DNA of 64,000 nt from Krasilnikovia cinnamomea (GTDB lineage: Bacteria > Actinomycetota > Actinomycetes > Mycobacteriales > Micromonosporaceae). A program made the translations under genes and the position numbers. Positions within the stretch are counted from its first letter, which is position 1. Each line of letters starts with the position of its first letter. Under the pieces are notes generated by a model that ran no database searches, was not told where the DNA came from, and saw only the letters and a list, made by a program, of their open reading frames with translations. This document shows positions 36,021 to 45,137 of this stretch, in pieces. Location: positions 992,001 through 1,056,000 of the forward strand of contig NZ_SHKY01000001.1 in the NCBI RefSeq assembly GCF_004217545.1, in the 5' to 3' direction.

Positions 36021-37421
36021 TCAGGACTGGTTGACCGCGACCGTGTTGGGCAGTGCGACGTACGGGAACTCCGTGCGGAACGGGTGGTCGTTCACGTTCA
36101 CCGCGTCGCCCAGCGTGTCCACGACGGCCGGGTGACCCGGCAGCAGCGCGCCCTCGGCCGCCCGCAGCGTGACGTCCACGATGTCGTCCGCGAGCCGGCG
36201 GCCGTTCGGGAAGCCGGCGAAGTCGCCGCCGAGCACGCCGAGCCGGTTCGGGCTGACCGAGGGTGCCACGCCCAGGTTGAGGCGCAGCTGCTCGCTCGGG
36301 GTGAACTTCTTGGCGTCCTTGTTGAGCAGTTGCGAGTTGAGGTCCGCCTGCACCGGGCCGCACGCCTTGCACACGCCGGTCAGGAACACCTCGACGAGGT
36401 CCTTGCGCGGCTCGGCCGGGGCCGGGATGCCGTAGATCGCCTTGATCAGCTTGGGGACCTCGGGGCTGGTGACGTACTTGAGGAACTTGGCGTCCTTGTC
36501 CGGGGTCGTGGCGTTGAACTCGTTCTTGCGTCCGACCGGAATGACGACCTCGTTGACCAGCGGCATGCCCAGGCGCGACACCTGCTGGTACTTGCCGTGC
36601 GGCTTGCCGGTCTTCATGTCGAAGCTGGCCCGCGCCGTCGTGGTCCAGATGCCGACGACCGGGTTGCGGGTCGGGTTGCCCTTGAGTGCCAGGTCCGTCT
36701 TGGGCACCTGCAGGGCGATCGTGTTGACGTTGTAGCCCTTGAGGGTGTCCTGGCCGACCTCGGTCAGGTTGCCGCCGTACAGCAGGTCGAAGACCCGCAG
36801 GTCGAGGAAGAACGGGTCGTCGGCCTGGCCGGCGAAGGACTTCCCGCCGCCGCCGTACGAGTACGAGGTGATGGCCGCGTTGGACAGCGCCGGGTAGTTG
36901 GGCATGGAGGCGGGCCCGACGAACGAGGGCGCGACCGGGGCCTTGGACAGCAGCGTCTGCTTGCCCGACTTGGTGATGCGCTCCAGCTTGTAGTACTGCC
37001 GGACGTTCAGGTCCGGGTCGGTCAGGGAGGTGACCGGGCCGGTGTTGTAGAGGAACGTATTGGTGTTCTGGTACGTGGTGGTGAACGTCCAGCGGTAGAC
37101 GATGTCCGGCTTGGCGTCGCCGTTGTTGTCGATGTTGATGTCATGCGCGGTGTACTCCGCGAAGGGATAGAAGTTCGGTCCCCCGTTGGGCTCCTCGAAC
37201 GGCTGCCAGTTCGCCACCATCGTGACGGTGTTGGGGGCGTCCGGGCTGACGAAGGCGTACAGGTCGGTGTTGTCGAGCGCGGGCAGCCCCGCGATCAGCG
37301 GCGCCTCGCGGTGCGACGAGGCGATGCTCTGGACCGGAGCGAGCGCTGCGACGCACGCCGCCGACACGCCGATGGCGGCCGCGGCCATGAGGCCGCGACG
37401 GCCCGTGGGCACGAGTTTCAT
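36021..37421 (-). CDS. Secreted DUF4331 protein
   Basis: This 466-aa protein has a signal peptide (GLMAAAAIGVSAACVAALAPVQSIA). The mature start SSHREAPLIAGLPALDNTDLYAFVSPD is the DUF4331 hallmark, with NWQPFEEPNGGPNFYPF and DPFFLDLRVFDLLYGGN further on. Conserved His and Asp residues suggest metal or ligand binding; the function is unproven. It is divergent from a TPR/nickel-cobalt exporter pair across a ~165-bp A/T-rich promoter region, so they may respond to the same signal. Confidence 0.88.
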   Translation of the reverse strand: MKLVPTGRRGLMAAAAIGVSAACVAALAPVQSIASSHREAPLIAGLPALDNTDLYAFVSPDAPNTVTMVANWQPFEEPNGGPNFYPFAEYTAHDINIDNNGDAKPDIVYRWTFTTTYQNTNTFLYNTGPVTSLTDPDLNVRQYYKLERITKSGKQTLLSKAPVAPSFVGPASMPNYPALSNAAITSYSYGGGGKSFAGQADDPFFLDLRVFDLLYGGNLTEVGQDTLKGYNVNTIALQVPKTDLALKGNPTRNPVVGIWTTTARASFDMKTGKPHGKYQQVSRLGMPLVNEVVIPVGRKNEFNATTPDKDAKFLKYVTSPEVPKLIKAIYGIPAPAEPRKDLVEVFLTGVCKACGPVQADLNSQLLNKDAKKFTPSEQLRLNLGVAPSVSPNRLGVLGGDFAGFPNGRRLADDIVDVTLRAAEGALLPGHPAVVDTLGDAVNVNDHPFRTEFPYVALPNTVAVNQS

Positions 37422-37587
37422 CGTTCTCCTGATTTTGTGGATAAGACGGACGGCGCGTACGCCGCCGCCCTGATGAGTTGATAGTTACTGTATAGGCGCT
37501 TTGGGCGGTTTAATGGTGATTTAGGCCCGAATGTGCTTAAACGTCGCGTGTGTTCGGGTAGCGGCCCGGCGGAAAGGACCCTGCGCG

Positions 37588-38907
37588 ATGCGCGGACGAT
37601 GGACGATGCGCTGGGTGCTGGTCAGCCTGCTGGCCGTGGCGGCCCTGATGAGCGCGGGAGTCGTACTCGGACCCACCCGCACCGGCGAACCCGGGCGGCC
37701 CGCCGACGCGGCGGCGCCGGCAGCCGCGACCCACGACCTCGACGCGTACGTCGCGCGGACCACCGCCCACCTGAGGCAGGTGCCCGGCGACTGGCAGAGC
37801 TGGGCGCAGCTGGGCATGGCCCACGTGCAGCTCGCCCGGCTGAGCTACGACCCCGCGCACTACCCGGCCGCCGCGGCCGCGCTGCGCCGTTCGCTGCGGG
37901 TCCGGCCTACGGACAACGCGGCGGCGCTGACCGGACTCGGCGCGCTGGCCGCCGCCCAGCACGACTTCCGCGGCGCGCTGCGCCACGCCCGCGGCGCCGT
38001 GGCCGCCGACCGCTACTCCGCCGACGCGTACGGCGTGCTCACCGACGCGTACGTGGAACTCGGCCGCTATCGCGAGGCCACCGCCGCCGTGCAGCGGATG
38101 CTCGACCTGCGCCCCGACACCGGCTCGTTCGCCCGGGCGTCGTACCTGTTCGAGCTGCACGGTGACACCGCCCGCGCGACCCGGCTCATGCGGCAGGCGC
38201 TGGACGTCGCGACCGGCCCCGGCGACATCACCTTCGCACTGCTGCACCTCGGGGAACTCGCCTTCAACGCCGGTGACCTCACCACCGCCGCGGCCCGCTT
38301 CGGCGAAGGGCTCGCCCGTACCCCGGGTCAACCGGCCCTGCTGGCCGGCCGCGCCAGGGTCGCCGCCGCCCGGGGCGACCTGGCGGGCGCGCTCACCGAC
38401 CTGCGGGCCGCGACCGCCGCGCTGCCCACCGTGGACCATCTCGTCACCCAGTCGGAGGTGCTGAGCGCCGCCGGGGACCGGGCGGCGGCCGCCCGTACCG
38501 ACGAGCTCGTGCGCGTCGGCGCCCGGCTGCCCGGAGTCACCCCGGCCAGCACCGACATCGACCTGGTGCTCTTCTACGCCGATCACGGCGCGGCGGCCGA
38601 CGCGGTCGCCAAGGGGCGGGCGCTGCTGGCGGCCCGGCCCAGCGTCAGCGTGGAGACCGCGTACGCCTGGGCCCTGCACGCCGCCGGACGCGACCGCGAG
38701 GCCCTCGCCCACGCGAACCGGGGACTGCGCCTGGGCACCCGCGACGCGAAGGCCCACTACTACCGGGGCATGATCCGCCTCGCCCTGCACGACCGGGACG
38801 GTGCCCGCGCCGATCTGCGGCGGGCGCTGGCGATCAACCCGTACTTCTCGCTGCGCTACGGTCCGGCGGCGCGTCAGGCCCTGACCACCCTCGGAGGTCG
38901 CGCGTGA
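37588..38907 (+). CDS. Membrane-anchored TPR protein
   Basis: This 439-aa protein has an N-terminal membrane helix (WVLVSLLAVAALMSAGVVLGP). About nine TPR-like 34-residue helical pairs follow (for example AAAALRRSLRVRPTDNAAALTGLGALAAAQHDFRGALRHARGAVAAD and KAHYYRGMIRLALHDRDGARADLRRALAINPY). AAAGGA precedes ATG 37588. Its stop overlaps the next start (GTGA), so it is coupled to the exporter gene. It probably acts as a periplasm-side or surface scaffold. Confidence 0.82.
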   Translation: MRGRWTMRWVLVSLLAVAALMSAGVVLGPTRTGEPGRPADAAAPAAATHDLDAYVARTTAHLRQVPGDWQSWAQLGMAHVQLARLSYDPAHYPAAAAALRRSLRVRPTDNAAALTGLGALAAAQHDFRGALRHARGAVAADRYSADAYGVLTDAYVELGRYREATAAVQRMLDLRPDTGSFARASYLFELHGDTARATRLMRQALDVATGPGDITFALLHLGELAFNAGDLTTAAARFGEGLARTPGQPALLAGRARVAAARGDLAGALTDLRAATAALPTVDHLVTQSEVLSAAGDRAAAARTDELVRVGARLPGVTPASTDIDLVLFYADHGAAADAVAKGRALLAARPSVSVETAYAWALHAAGRDREALAHANRGLRLGTRDAKAHYYRGMIRLALHDRDGARADLRRALAINPYFSLRYGPAARQALTTLGGRA

Positions 38908-40604
38908 TCCGCCGGCTGCTCTGCCTCGCCGTGCTCGGCCTCGCCGGCGCGCTGCTGCTTCCCGCGCCCGCCCAGGCACACCCGCTCGGCAACTTCACCA
39001 CCAATCAGTACGCCGGGCTGCGGGTGAACGCCGCCGGGGTCGATGTGGACTACGTGCTGGACCTCGCCGAGCTGCCCGCATACCAGGCGTGGCACGAGGA
39101 GGTCGACGCCGATTCCGACGGCACCGCCTCCCCCGCCGAACGCGACGCCTACGCCGAACGCACCTGCGCCGCGGCGGCCGGGGCGGCCACCCTCACCGTC
39201 GACGGTCAGCCCCGGCCGCTGCGGGGCCGCCCGGCCGGGGTGAGCTTCCCGCCCGGCGCCGGCGGCCTGACCACCCTGCGCCTGCAGTGCGTGCTGCACG
39301 CCGACGCGCGGATCACCGGGCAGGCCACGATCGGCTACCGGGCGGCACTGTTCGCCGACCGCGTGGGGTGGCGGGAGATCACGGCCGTCGGCGACCGGTA
39401 CACGCTGCTCGCCTCGGACGTGCCCGCGGACAGTGCCAGCGCGCGGCTCACGGCGTATCCGGCGGGAGCGCCCACCTCCGACGTGCGGGCCGCCGCGCTG
39501 ACGGTGCGGCCCGGCGGCCCGGCCGCGCCGCCCGCCCCGTTCACGGCCGCGGGTGATCCGGGTACGCCAGCTCGCGGCGTCGACCGGTTCACCTCGTGGT
39601 TCGCCGACCTGATCGGACGGCCGCAGCTGACGGTCGGAGTGGGAGTTCTGGGCTTCCTCATCGCGGTGGTCCTCGGTGGCGCCCACGCGGTCGCGCCCGG
39701 ACACGGCAAGACGATCATGGCGGCCTACCTGGTCGGCGCCCGGGGGCGGCTGGTGCATGCGCTGACGGTCGCGGTGTCGGTGGCCGCCACCCACACCATC
39801 GGCGTGCTCACCCTCGGCATCGTGCTGGCGACCTCCCTCCAGCTCGCCCCCGACGCCATGTACGAGTGGCTACGCCTGGTCAGCGGCGTCGTGGTCGCCC
39901 TGGTCGGCGCCCAGATGCTGACCCGCGCCCGCCGCCGCCGGGCCACCGCCCACCTCCCCGACCACCGCCACCCCGACCACGACGACGACCACAGTCATAG
40001 CCACGACCACGACCACGACGATCACCGCCACCTCGGCAGCGGCGATCACGTACACGGTCACGACGGCAGTGATCACGCTCACCATCACGACGGTGAGCTG
40101 GTGGTGGCGGGGCACACCCACTCACCCGACCAGCGTTCTTGGAGAGGTCGGGTGAGGAACCGACCCGAACTCGCCAAGAATGCGGTGGATCCACCGGCGA
40201 CCGGCACGGTACGGCCGTTGTCGCACTCCCACGGCGGGCGGACCCACACCCACTACGTGCCTGCGCCCGATGAGCCGCTGCGCGTACGGACCCTGTTGGT
40301 CATGGGTTTCGCCGGCGGCCTGTCCCCCAGCCCGTCGGCCGTGGTCGTGCTGCTGGGCGCCGCCGCCCTGGGCCGCGCGTGGTACGGGGTGCTGGTCGTG
40401 CTGGCCTACGGCATCGGGCTGGCCGCGACCCTGACCGGCATCGGGTTCGCGCTGGCCCGGTGGGGTGAGCGGCTGCATCGCGCACGGGCGCACCGCTGGA
40501 ACCGGCTGCTGCTGCACCGGATGCCCGCGACCACCGCCGTGATCATCCTCGCGGTCGGCGTCGGGATGGCCGCCGCCGCGACGGTCGGCCTGCTCAGGGG
40601 CTGA
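38904..40604 (+). CDS. Nickel/cobalt exporter-family protein (NicO/RcnA-like) with His-rich loop
   Basis: This 566-aa protein has a signal peptide followed by AHPLGNFTTNQYAGL. A ~200-residue outer domain comes next, then a NicO-type membrane part: AVVLGGAHAVAPGHGKTIMAAYLVGARG (HxxxPGHGK) and VMGFAGGLSPSPSAVVVLLGA. Between helices is a cytoplasmic His/Asp loop (~residues 350-400) dense in HDHDHDD, HHHD and HSH, suited to Ni, Co or Zn binding. It exports metal or drives it outward. The long N-terminal outer domain is the variant seen next to DUF4331 and TPR genes. GTG 38904 overlaps the TPR stop. Confidence 0.85.
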   Translation: MIRRLLCLAVLGLAGALLLPAPAQAHPLGNFTTNQYAGLRVNAAGVDVDYVLDLAELPAYQAWHEEVDADSDGTASPAERDAYAERTCAAAAGAATLTVDGQPRPLRGRPAGVSFPPGAGGLTTLRLQCVLHADARITGQATIGYRAALFADRVGWREITAVGDRYTLLASDVPADSASARLTAYPAGAPTSDVRAAALTVRPGGPAAPPAPFTAAGDPGTPARGVDRFTSWFADLIGRPQLTVGVGVLGFLIAVVLGGAHAVAPGHGKTIMAAYLVGARGRLVHALTVAVSVAATHTIGVLTLGIVLATSLQLAPDAMYEWLRLVSGVVVALVGAQMLTRARRRRATAHLPDHRHPDHDDDHSHSHDHDHDDHRHLGSGDHVHGHDGSDHAHHHDGELVVAGHTHSPDQRSWRGRVRNRPELAKNAVDPPATGTVRPLSHSHGGRTHTHYVPAPDEPLRVRTLLVMGFAGGLSPSPSAVVVLLGAAALGRAWYGVLVVLAYGIGLAATLTGIGFALARWGERLHRARAHRWNRLLLHRMPATTAVIILAVGVGMAAAATVGLLRG

Positions 40605-40664
40605 TCCGCCCGTTCTCCGTCCGGTCCCGTATGAACATCGCCACTTTCTTGCCCACCCGGAAAA

Positions 40665-40681
40665 CTTGCCAGCCCGGCAAG
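40665..40681. promoter_or_regulatory. Probable TetR operator
   Basis: CTTGCC-AGCCC-GGCAAG is a 17-bp inverted repeat 20 bp before the TetR start, with a related CTTGCC half-site at about 40649. Its place in front of the TetR-MMPL unit suggests autoregulation. Confidence 0.5.
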
Positions 40682-40700
40682 ATTCGCCGATGGTAGGGGC

Positions 40701-41318
40701 ATGACCTCACCGGCAGGGCTGCGCGAGCGCAAGAAGGCGGCGACCCGCGCGGCGCTCAGCCACGCGGCCTGGTCGCTGATGATCACCGCCGGGCTCAGCT
40801 CCGTCACCCCCGAGGCGATCGCCGCGGCCGCCGACGTCTCACCGCGCACCTTCCGCAACTACTTCGCCAGCCGGGAGGAGGCGATCCTCGGCGAACTCCT
40901 GCAGCGGCACCTCGCGCTGCTCGACAAGCTGCGCGGGCGCCCCGCCGACGAAGCGTTGTGGGACGGCCTGGAACAGATACTGCCGCAGGGGGTCACCGAG
41001 ATCGTCGGTGACCGCGACAGCTTCGCCGTGCTGGCCGAGGAGATCCGGCGCAACCCCGCCATGCTGGCGCAGAACCTCGTCGTGTTCCAGGACGCCGCGA
41101 TCCAGATGGCCGCGATCTTCGCCGAACGCACCGCCACCGACCTCGACGCCGACCCGGGGCCCCGCCTGCTGGCCGCCGCCGTCTGCGCCGCCATCAGCAC
41201 CTCCATCGACCTGTGGATCAGCGGTGCCATCGACCGGACACTGCCCGAGCTGATCCGTGACTGCCTGGCGCGACTGCGCGCCGGCCTGCCCATGGGCGCC
41301 GCCGAACCGGCCGCCTGA
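40701..41318 (+). CDS. TetR-family regulator of the MMPL exporter
   Basis: This 205-aa protein has a TetR HTH (TRAALSHAAWSLMITAGLSSVTPEAIAAAADVSPRTFRNYFASREEAILGEL). The C-terminal domain is of the type common to mycobacterial-style efflux regulators. ATG 40701 lies 76 nt before the MMPL start by its stop, so both form one unit. An inverted repeat sits directly upstream. It probably represses efflux until a ligand binds. Confidence 0.9.
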   Translation: MTSPAGLRERKKAATRAALSHAAWSLMITAGLSSVTPEAIAAAADVSPRTFRNYFASREEAILGELLQRHLALLDKLRGRPADEALWDGLEQILPQGVTEIVGDRDSFAVLAEEIRRNPAMLAQNLVVFQDAAIQMAAIFAERTATDLDADPGPRLLAAAVCAAISTSIDLWISGAIDRTLPELIRDCLARLRAGLPMGAAEPAA

Positions 41319-41394
41319 CCCCGGATTCCTTCGAGCCGTCCGCCCGACCGGGGCGGGCGGACGGTACCCCTTGCCCTGCGAACAGGAGATCGTA

Positions 41395-43596
41395 ATGGCT
41401 TCCCTGCTGTACCGGCTGGGCCGGTTCTCGTTCCGACAGCGCTGGCTGATCACGCTGGCGTGGCTGGCCGTGCTCGCCGCGACCCTCATCGGCGCGGCCA
41501 CCCTGGCGAAGCCGACGTCGGACGCGTTCAGCATCCCCGGCACCCCGGCGCAGCAGGCCATCGACGTGCTGCACGACCGGTTCCCCCAGGCCGGTGCCGG
41601 TGGCGCGACCGCCCGGATCGTCTTCGCCGCCCCCGCCGGGCACACCCTGGCCGAGCCGGGCAACAAGGCCGTCATCGAACGGGCGGTCGCCGCGCTGAAG
41701 ACGGCCCCGCAGGTGGCCTCCGTGACCGATCCCTTCCAGACCCGGGCGGTCAACCAGGCCGGCACGGTCGGGTACGCCCAGGCCACCTACACCGTGCAGG
41801 CCCCGGAACTGAGCGACGGCGCCCGCGACGCCCTGACCAAGGCGGTCGACGGTGCCCGCGCTGCTGGGCTGACCGTCGAGACCGGCGGCGACGCGGTACA
41901 GCACCAGCCGGGCGGCAGCGCCTCCGAGGTCATCGGCCTGGTCGTGGCCGCCATCGTCCTCGTGGTCACCTTCGGCTCGCTCGTGGCGGCCGGGCTGCCG
42001 CTGCTCACCGGCATCATCGGTATCGGCATCGGGGTCGGGGCCATCTCGGTGGCGACCCACTTCGCCGACCTGTCCGGCAACACCTCGACCCTGGCGATGA
42101 TGCTCGGCCTGGGCGTCGCCATCGACTACGCGCTGTTCATCGTCTCCCGCTACCGGCACGAACTGGCGGTCGGGCGCGACCCGCAGGAGGCCGTCGGCCG
42201 GGCGGTCGGCACCGCCGGTTCCGCGGTGGTCTTCGCCGGGCTCACCGTCGTGATCGCCCTCGCCGGGCTGGCCGTGGTCGGCATCCCGTTCCTCACCCAG
42301 ATGGGGCTCGCCGCGGCGGGCACGGTCGCCATCTCCGTACTCATCGCCCTCACGCTGCTGCCCGCGCTGCTGGCCTTCGCCGGACGGCGGATCACCGCCG
42401 GGCACATCCCCGGCCTGAAGGAGCACGACCCTGAGGGCGACAGCGACAAGCCGACCCTGGGGGTCCGCTGGGCACGGGCGATCGTCCGGCGACCGGTCGT
42501 GGCGCTGCTGGCCGCCGTGCTCGGCCTCGGCGTCGTCGCCATTCCGGCCCTGGATCTGCGGCTGGGCATGCCCAGCGACGGCACGGCCGCGCCGGACAGC
42601 ACCCAGCGCAAGGCGTACGACCTGCTGGCGGCCGGTTTCGGTGCGGGTTTCAACGCCCCGCTGATGGTGGTGGTGGACACCCCGAACTCCTCCGTCAAGG
42701 CCGCCGCCGATCAGGTCGCCGGGCGCATCCGCGGCATGGACAACGTCGCCGTGGTCACCCCCGCGGTGCCCAACCCGGCCGGGGACACCGCCATCCTCAC
42801 CGTGATCCCGACCGCCGGACCGGACGCCGCCTCCACGCAGGACCTGGTGCGGGCCATCCGGCGCCTCGATGGCACGGTCACCGGCGCGTACCTCGGTGTC
42901 ACCGGCACCACCGCGATCAACCTCGACGTCTCCACCAAGCTCGCGGACGCGCTGCCGCCGTACCTCGCGCTGGTGATCGGGCTGGCGTTCGTCCTGCTCA
43001 CGCTGGTGTTCCGGTCGCTGCTGGTGCCGTTGAAGGCCACTCTCGGGTTCCTGCTCAGCGTCGCGGCCACTTTCGGCGCGGTCGTCGCGGTGTTCCAGTG
43101 GGGCTGGCTGGCCGACCTGCTGGGGGTCGACCACACCGGGCCGGTCATCAGCTTCCTGCCGATCTTCCTGATCGGGATCGTGTTCGGCCTCGCCATGGAC
43201 TACCAGGTCTTCCTGGTCACCCGCATGCGGGAGGAGCACGTCCACGGCAGCGCGCCGAAGCAGGCCGTGGTCAGCGGCTTCAGCCACGGCGCCCGGGTCG
43301 TCACCGCCGCCGCGCTGATCATGATGAGCGTGTTCTTCGGGTTCATGCTCGGCCCGGAGGCCATCATCAAGTCGATCGGCTTCGGCCTCGGCATCGCCGT
43401 GTTCTTCGACGCCATCGTGGTCCGGATGATCATCGTCCCGGCCGTCATGGCGCTGCTCGGGCGGGCCGCCTGGTGGTTGCCCCGGTGGCTGGACCGAGCA
43501 CTGCCCGACGTGGACGTCGAGGGCGAGAAGCTGTTGCAGCAGCTCGACCACGGCGACGCGGAGGACGTCCCGGTGGCCGAACCGGCACTGCGCTGA
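41395..43596 (+). CDS. MMPL-family (RND-type) exporter
   Basis: This 733-aa protein has twelve membrane helices in two halves, each preceded by an outer domain. MMPL signatures include GLGVAIDYALFIVSRYRHEL and FGLAMDYQVFLVTRMREEHVHG (proton-relay Asp-Tyr pairs), and FLTQMGLAAAG. It exports lipids, siderophores or drugs using the proton gradient. AGGAG lies 7 nt before ATG 41395. It is downstream of and probably controlled by the TetR gene. Confidence 0.93.
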   Translation: MASLLYRLGRFSFRQRWLITLAWLAVLAATLIGAATLAKPTSDAFSIPGTPAQQAIDVLHDRFPQAGAGGATARIVFAAPAGHTLAEPGNKAVIERAVAALKTAPQVASVTDPFQTRAVNQAGTVGYAQATYTVQAPELSDGARDALTKAVDGARAAGLTVETGGDAVQHQPGGSASEVIGLVVAAIVLVVTFGSLVAAGLPLLTGIIGIGIGVGAISVATHFADLSGNTSTLAMMLGLGVAIDYALFIVSRYRHELAVGRDPQEAVGRAVGTAGSAVVFAGLTVVIALAGLAVVGIPFLTQMGLAAAGTVAISVLIALTLLPALLAFAGRRITAGHIPGLKEHDPEGDSDKPTLGVRWARAIVRRPVVALLAAVLGLGVVAIPALDLRLGMPSDGTAAPDSTQRKAYDLLAAGFGAGFNAPLMVVVDTPNSSVKAAADQVAGRIRGMDNVAVVTPAVPNPAGDTAILTVIPTAGPDAASTQDLVRAIRRLDGTVTGAYLGVTGTTAINLDVSTKLADALPPYLALVIGLAFVLLTLVFRSLLVPLKATLGFLLSVAATFGAVVAVFQWGWLADLLGVDHTGPVISFLPIFLIGIVFGLAMDYQVFLVTRMREEHVHGSAPKQAVVSGFSHGARVVTAAALIMMSVFFGFMLGPEAIIKSIGFGLGIAVFFDAIVVRMIIVPAVMALLGRAAWWLPRWLDRALPDVDVEGEKLLQQLDHGDAEDVPVAEPALR

Positions 43597-43607
43597 CGCC
43601 TGACGAC

Positions 43608-43641
43608 CGCGGGGGTCGCCACCACGGTGGCGACCCCCGCG
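43608..43641. terminator. Bidirectional 16-bp hairpin
   Basis: CGCGGGGGTCGCCACC pairs perfectly with its complement across AC, between the MMPL gene and the convergent membrane-protein gene. Confidence 0.8.
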
Positions 43642-43654
43642 TCGTGCACGCCGG

Positions 43655-44425
43655 TCAGTGACCGTAGGTGGTCCACTGGCCGGGCGACGACGGCTCCTCG
43701 GGCGCGGCATGGCGGCCGCCGACCTGGTCCGGGTACTGCGGCGGGTAGTCCTGATTCGGGTACGCCGCCGGCGCTCCCTGTCCGTCGTAGGCCGGCTGGG
43801 CGTACCCGACGGGGTCGACGGGCGGGTAGGGCGCGGGTGCGGGACCGGGATGACCGGAGTGCTCCGGGTACGCCGGGAACGCCGAGCCGCCCAGCCCTGA
43901 CGGCAGGTCGTGGTACGAGGCGTACTGGTCTGCGAACTGCCCCGGGGAGGCGTTGGGGACCGGCGCCTCCTGCGCCGCGCCGACCTGGTCGAACCCGGGC
44001 TGGGCGAACCCGGGCTGGGCGAATCCGGGCTGGGCCAATCCGGGCTGGGCGAATCCGGCCGACGGCGTGGCGGGATGGGCCGCGTACCCGTGATCGGCCG
44101 GGCCGGGTGGCGCGAACGCCGCGCCGTACCCGACGGCGCTCGCCGCCTCGGACGGTGCCGGGGCGCTGGCCCGGGTCGCCGCGCGCGAGCGCCAGACGTG
44201 GATGACCGCGAAGACCGGCGCCGCGAACGCGTAGTAGAAGACCGTGAACTCCATCGGATCCGCGATGATCAGATACGCGGCGTACCCGAGAAACCCGAGG
44301 CTGAACAGGCCGTCCAACAGACGCGCCCCGACCGTCTGGCCGAACCCCCGGACGGCCAGCAGGGACAGCACGAGGCCGCTGAAGATCAACAGGGCGATGT
44401 AGCCGTGAAACTCGCCGTCCGACAC
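43655..44425 (-). CDS. Membrane protein with AQPGF-repeat Pro/Gly-rich tail
   Basis: This 256-aa protein has three or four N-terminal membrane helices (YIALLIFSGLVLSLLAV, LLDGLFSLGFLGYAAYLIIA, FTVFYYAFAAPVFAVIHVW). A ~160-residue Pro/Gly/Tyr/Ala-rich cytoplasmic tail contains five consecutive AQPGF-like pentapeptides, encoded by 15-bp direct repeats at about 43995-44065. GTG 44425 follows GGAG 7 nt upstream. Function is unknown. Such tails often bind partner proteins or promote phase separation, but that is inference. Confidence 0.7.
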   Translation of the reverse strand: MSDGEFHGYIALLIFSGLVLSLLAVRGFGQTVGARLLDGLFSLGFLGYAAYLIIADPMEFTVFYYAFAAPVFAVIHVWRSRAATRASAPAPSEAASAVGYGAAFAPPGPADHGYAAHPATPSAGFAQPGLAQPGFAQPGFAQPGFDQVGAAQEAPVPNASPGQFADQYASYHDLPSGLGGSAFPAYPEHSGHPGPAPAPYPPVDPVGYAQPAYDGQGAPAAYPNQDYPPQYPDQVGGRHAAPEEPSSPGQWTTYGH

Positions 44426-44661
44426 GCGCAACTCCAAGCACTGGGAAATGAACTGTCCCAGGCTTGGTCGGCACGGGTGCGGCACGGGTGCGGTTCGGGT
44501 GCGGCCGGGTTGCAGGATCCGCCGTCCGTCCCCTTGATCATAGTTGAGCGCGGCGGTGCCCGTGAAACCCGCGCGTCCGATTCGGCGCTTCGGTCAAGGT
44601 CCGACCCGCGCGCTGGTGTCCCCCGCTTCACGCGCGCACATTGGTCGTCGCCCTTGGCCGC

Positions 44662-44985
44662 GTGTGTCGTCGCGCGGCCGCCATCGAACACATAGGAGGG
44701 TCCAGCATCGTCGACGCGGGATGCACCATCGCCGCATCCACCAGCCAACTCGAACACTCGACGGGGGGAGAGTTCAGTTTGTCCATCTCCGGTGTGACCG
44801 GCTTGTCCGACATCGCCGCCATTCTGCGTACGGTCCGCACTGGACCGGGGTCAGCGCCGGATCCGGACATCCGCACGCACGACGTGTCGTCCACGACCGC
44901 GCCGAGGGGAGCGCGACAGATCGTCTTGCACGCCCGCCAGCAGGAGGAACGACACCTGCTCCGGCAGGCGACCATCCGCCGCTGA
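44662..44985 (+). CDS. Small hypothetical protein, start uncertain
   Basis: From about 44707 to 44985 the frame has strongly GC-biased third positions and reads VDAGCTIAASTSQLEH, FSLSISGVTGLSDIAAILRTVRT, QIVLHARQQEERHLLRQATIRR, so it looks coding. GTG 44662 is the nearest normal start. However, a perfect AGGAGGG sits at 44694-44700, with an ATC codon 7 nt further and no ATG, GTG or TTG there. No family is recognised. Confidence 0.4.
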   Translation: MCRRAAAIEHIGGSSIVDAGCTIAASTSQLEHSTGGEFSLSISGVTGLSDIAAILRTVRTGPGSAPDPDIRTHDVSSTTAPRGARQIVLHARQQEERHLLRQATIRR

Positions 44986-45137
44986 GCTGACCGGCCGCTG
45001 TGCGGGGCGCCTGCGCTCTCGGTGCGCATCCGCACGGCGTCCCGGGCCGCCGGCATCGCATCCGTAGCGTTCGCCGTTCCTCGGACCTGCCCGCAACACC
45101 ATCGCGGAGATCATGCCGGTGCGATCCCGGCCCCCGC

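Noticed and set aside
41218..43710. An 830-codon minus-strand frame opposite the MMPL gene
   Set aside because: Low-complexity Gly/Asp/His/Arg composition and no start signals; it is a shadow of the MMPL coding strand.
43990..44070. Short regular repeats resembling a CRISPR or minisatellite
   Set aside because: They are in frame inside a coding tail and encode AQPGF units; there are no spacers.
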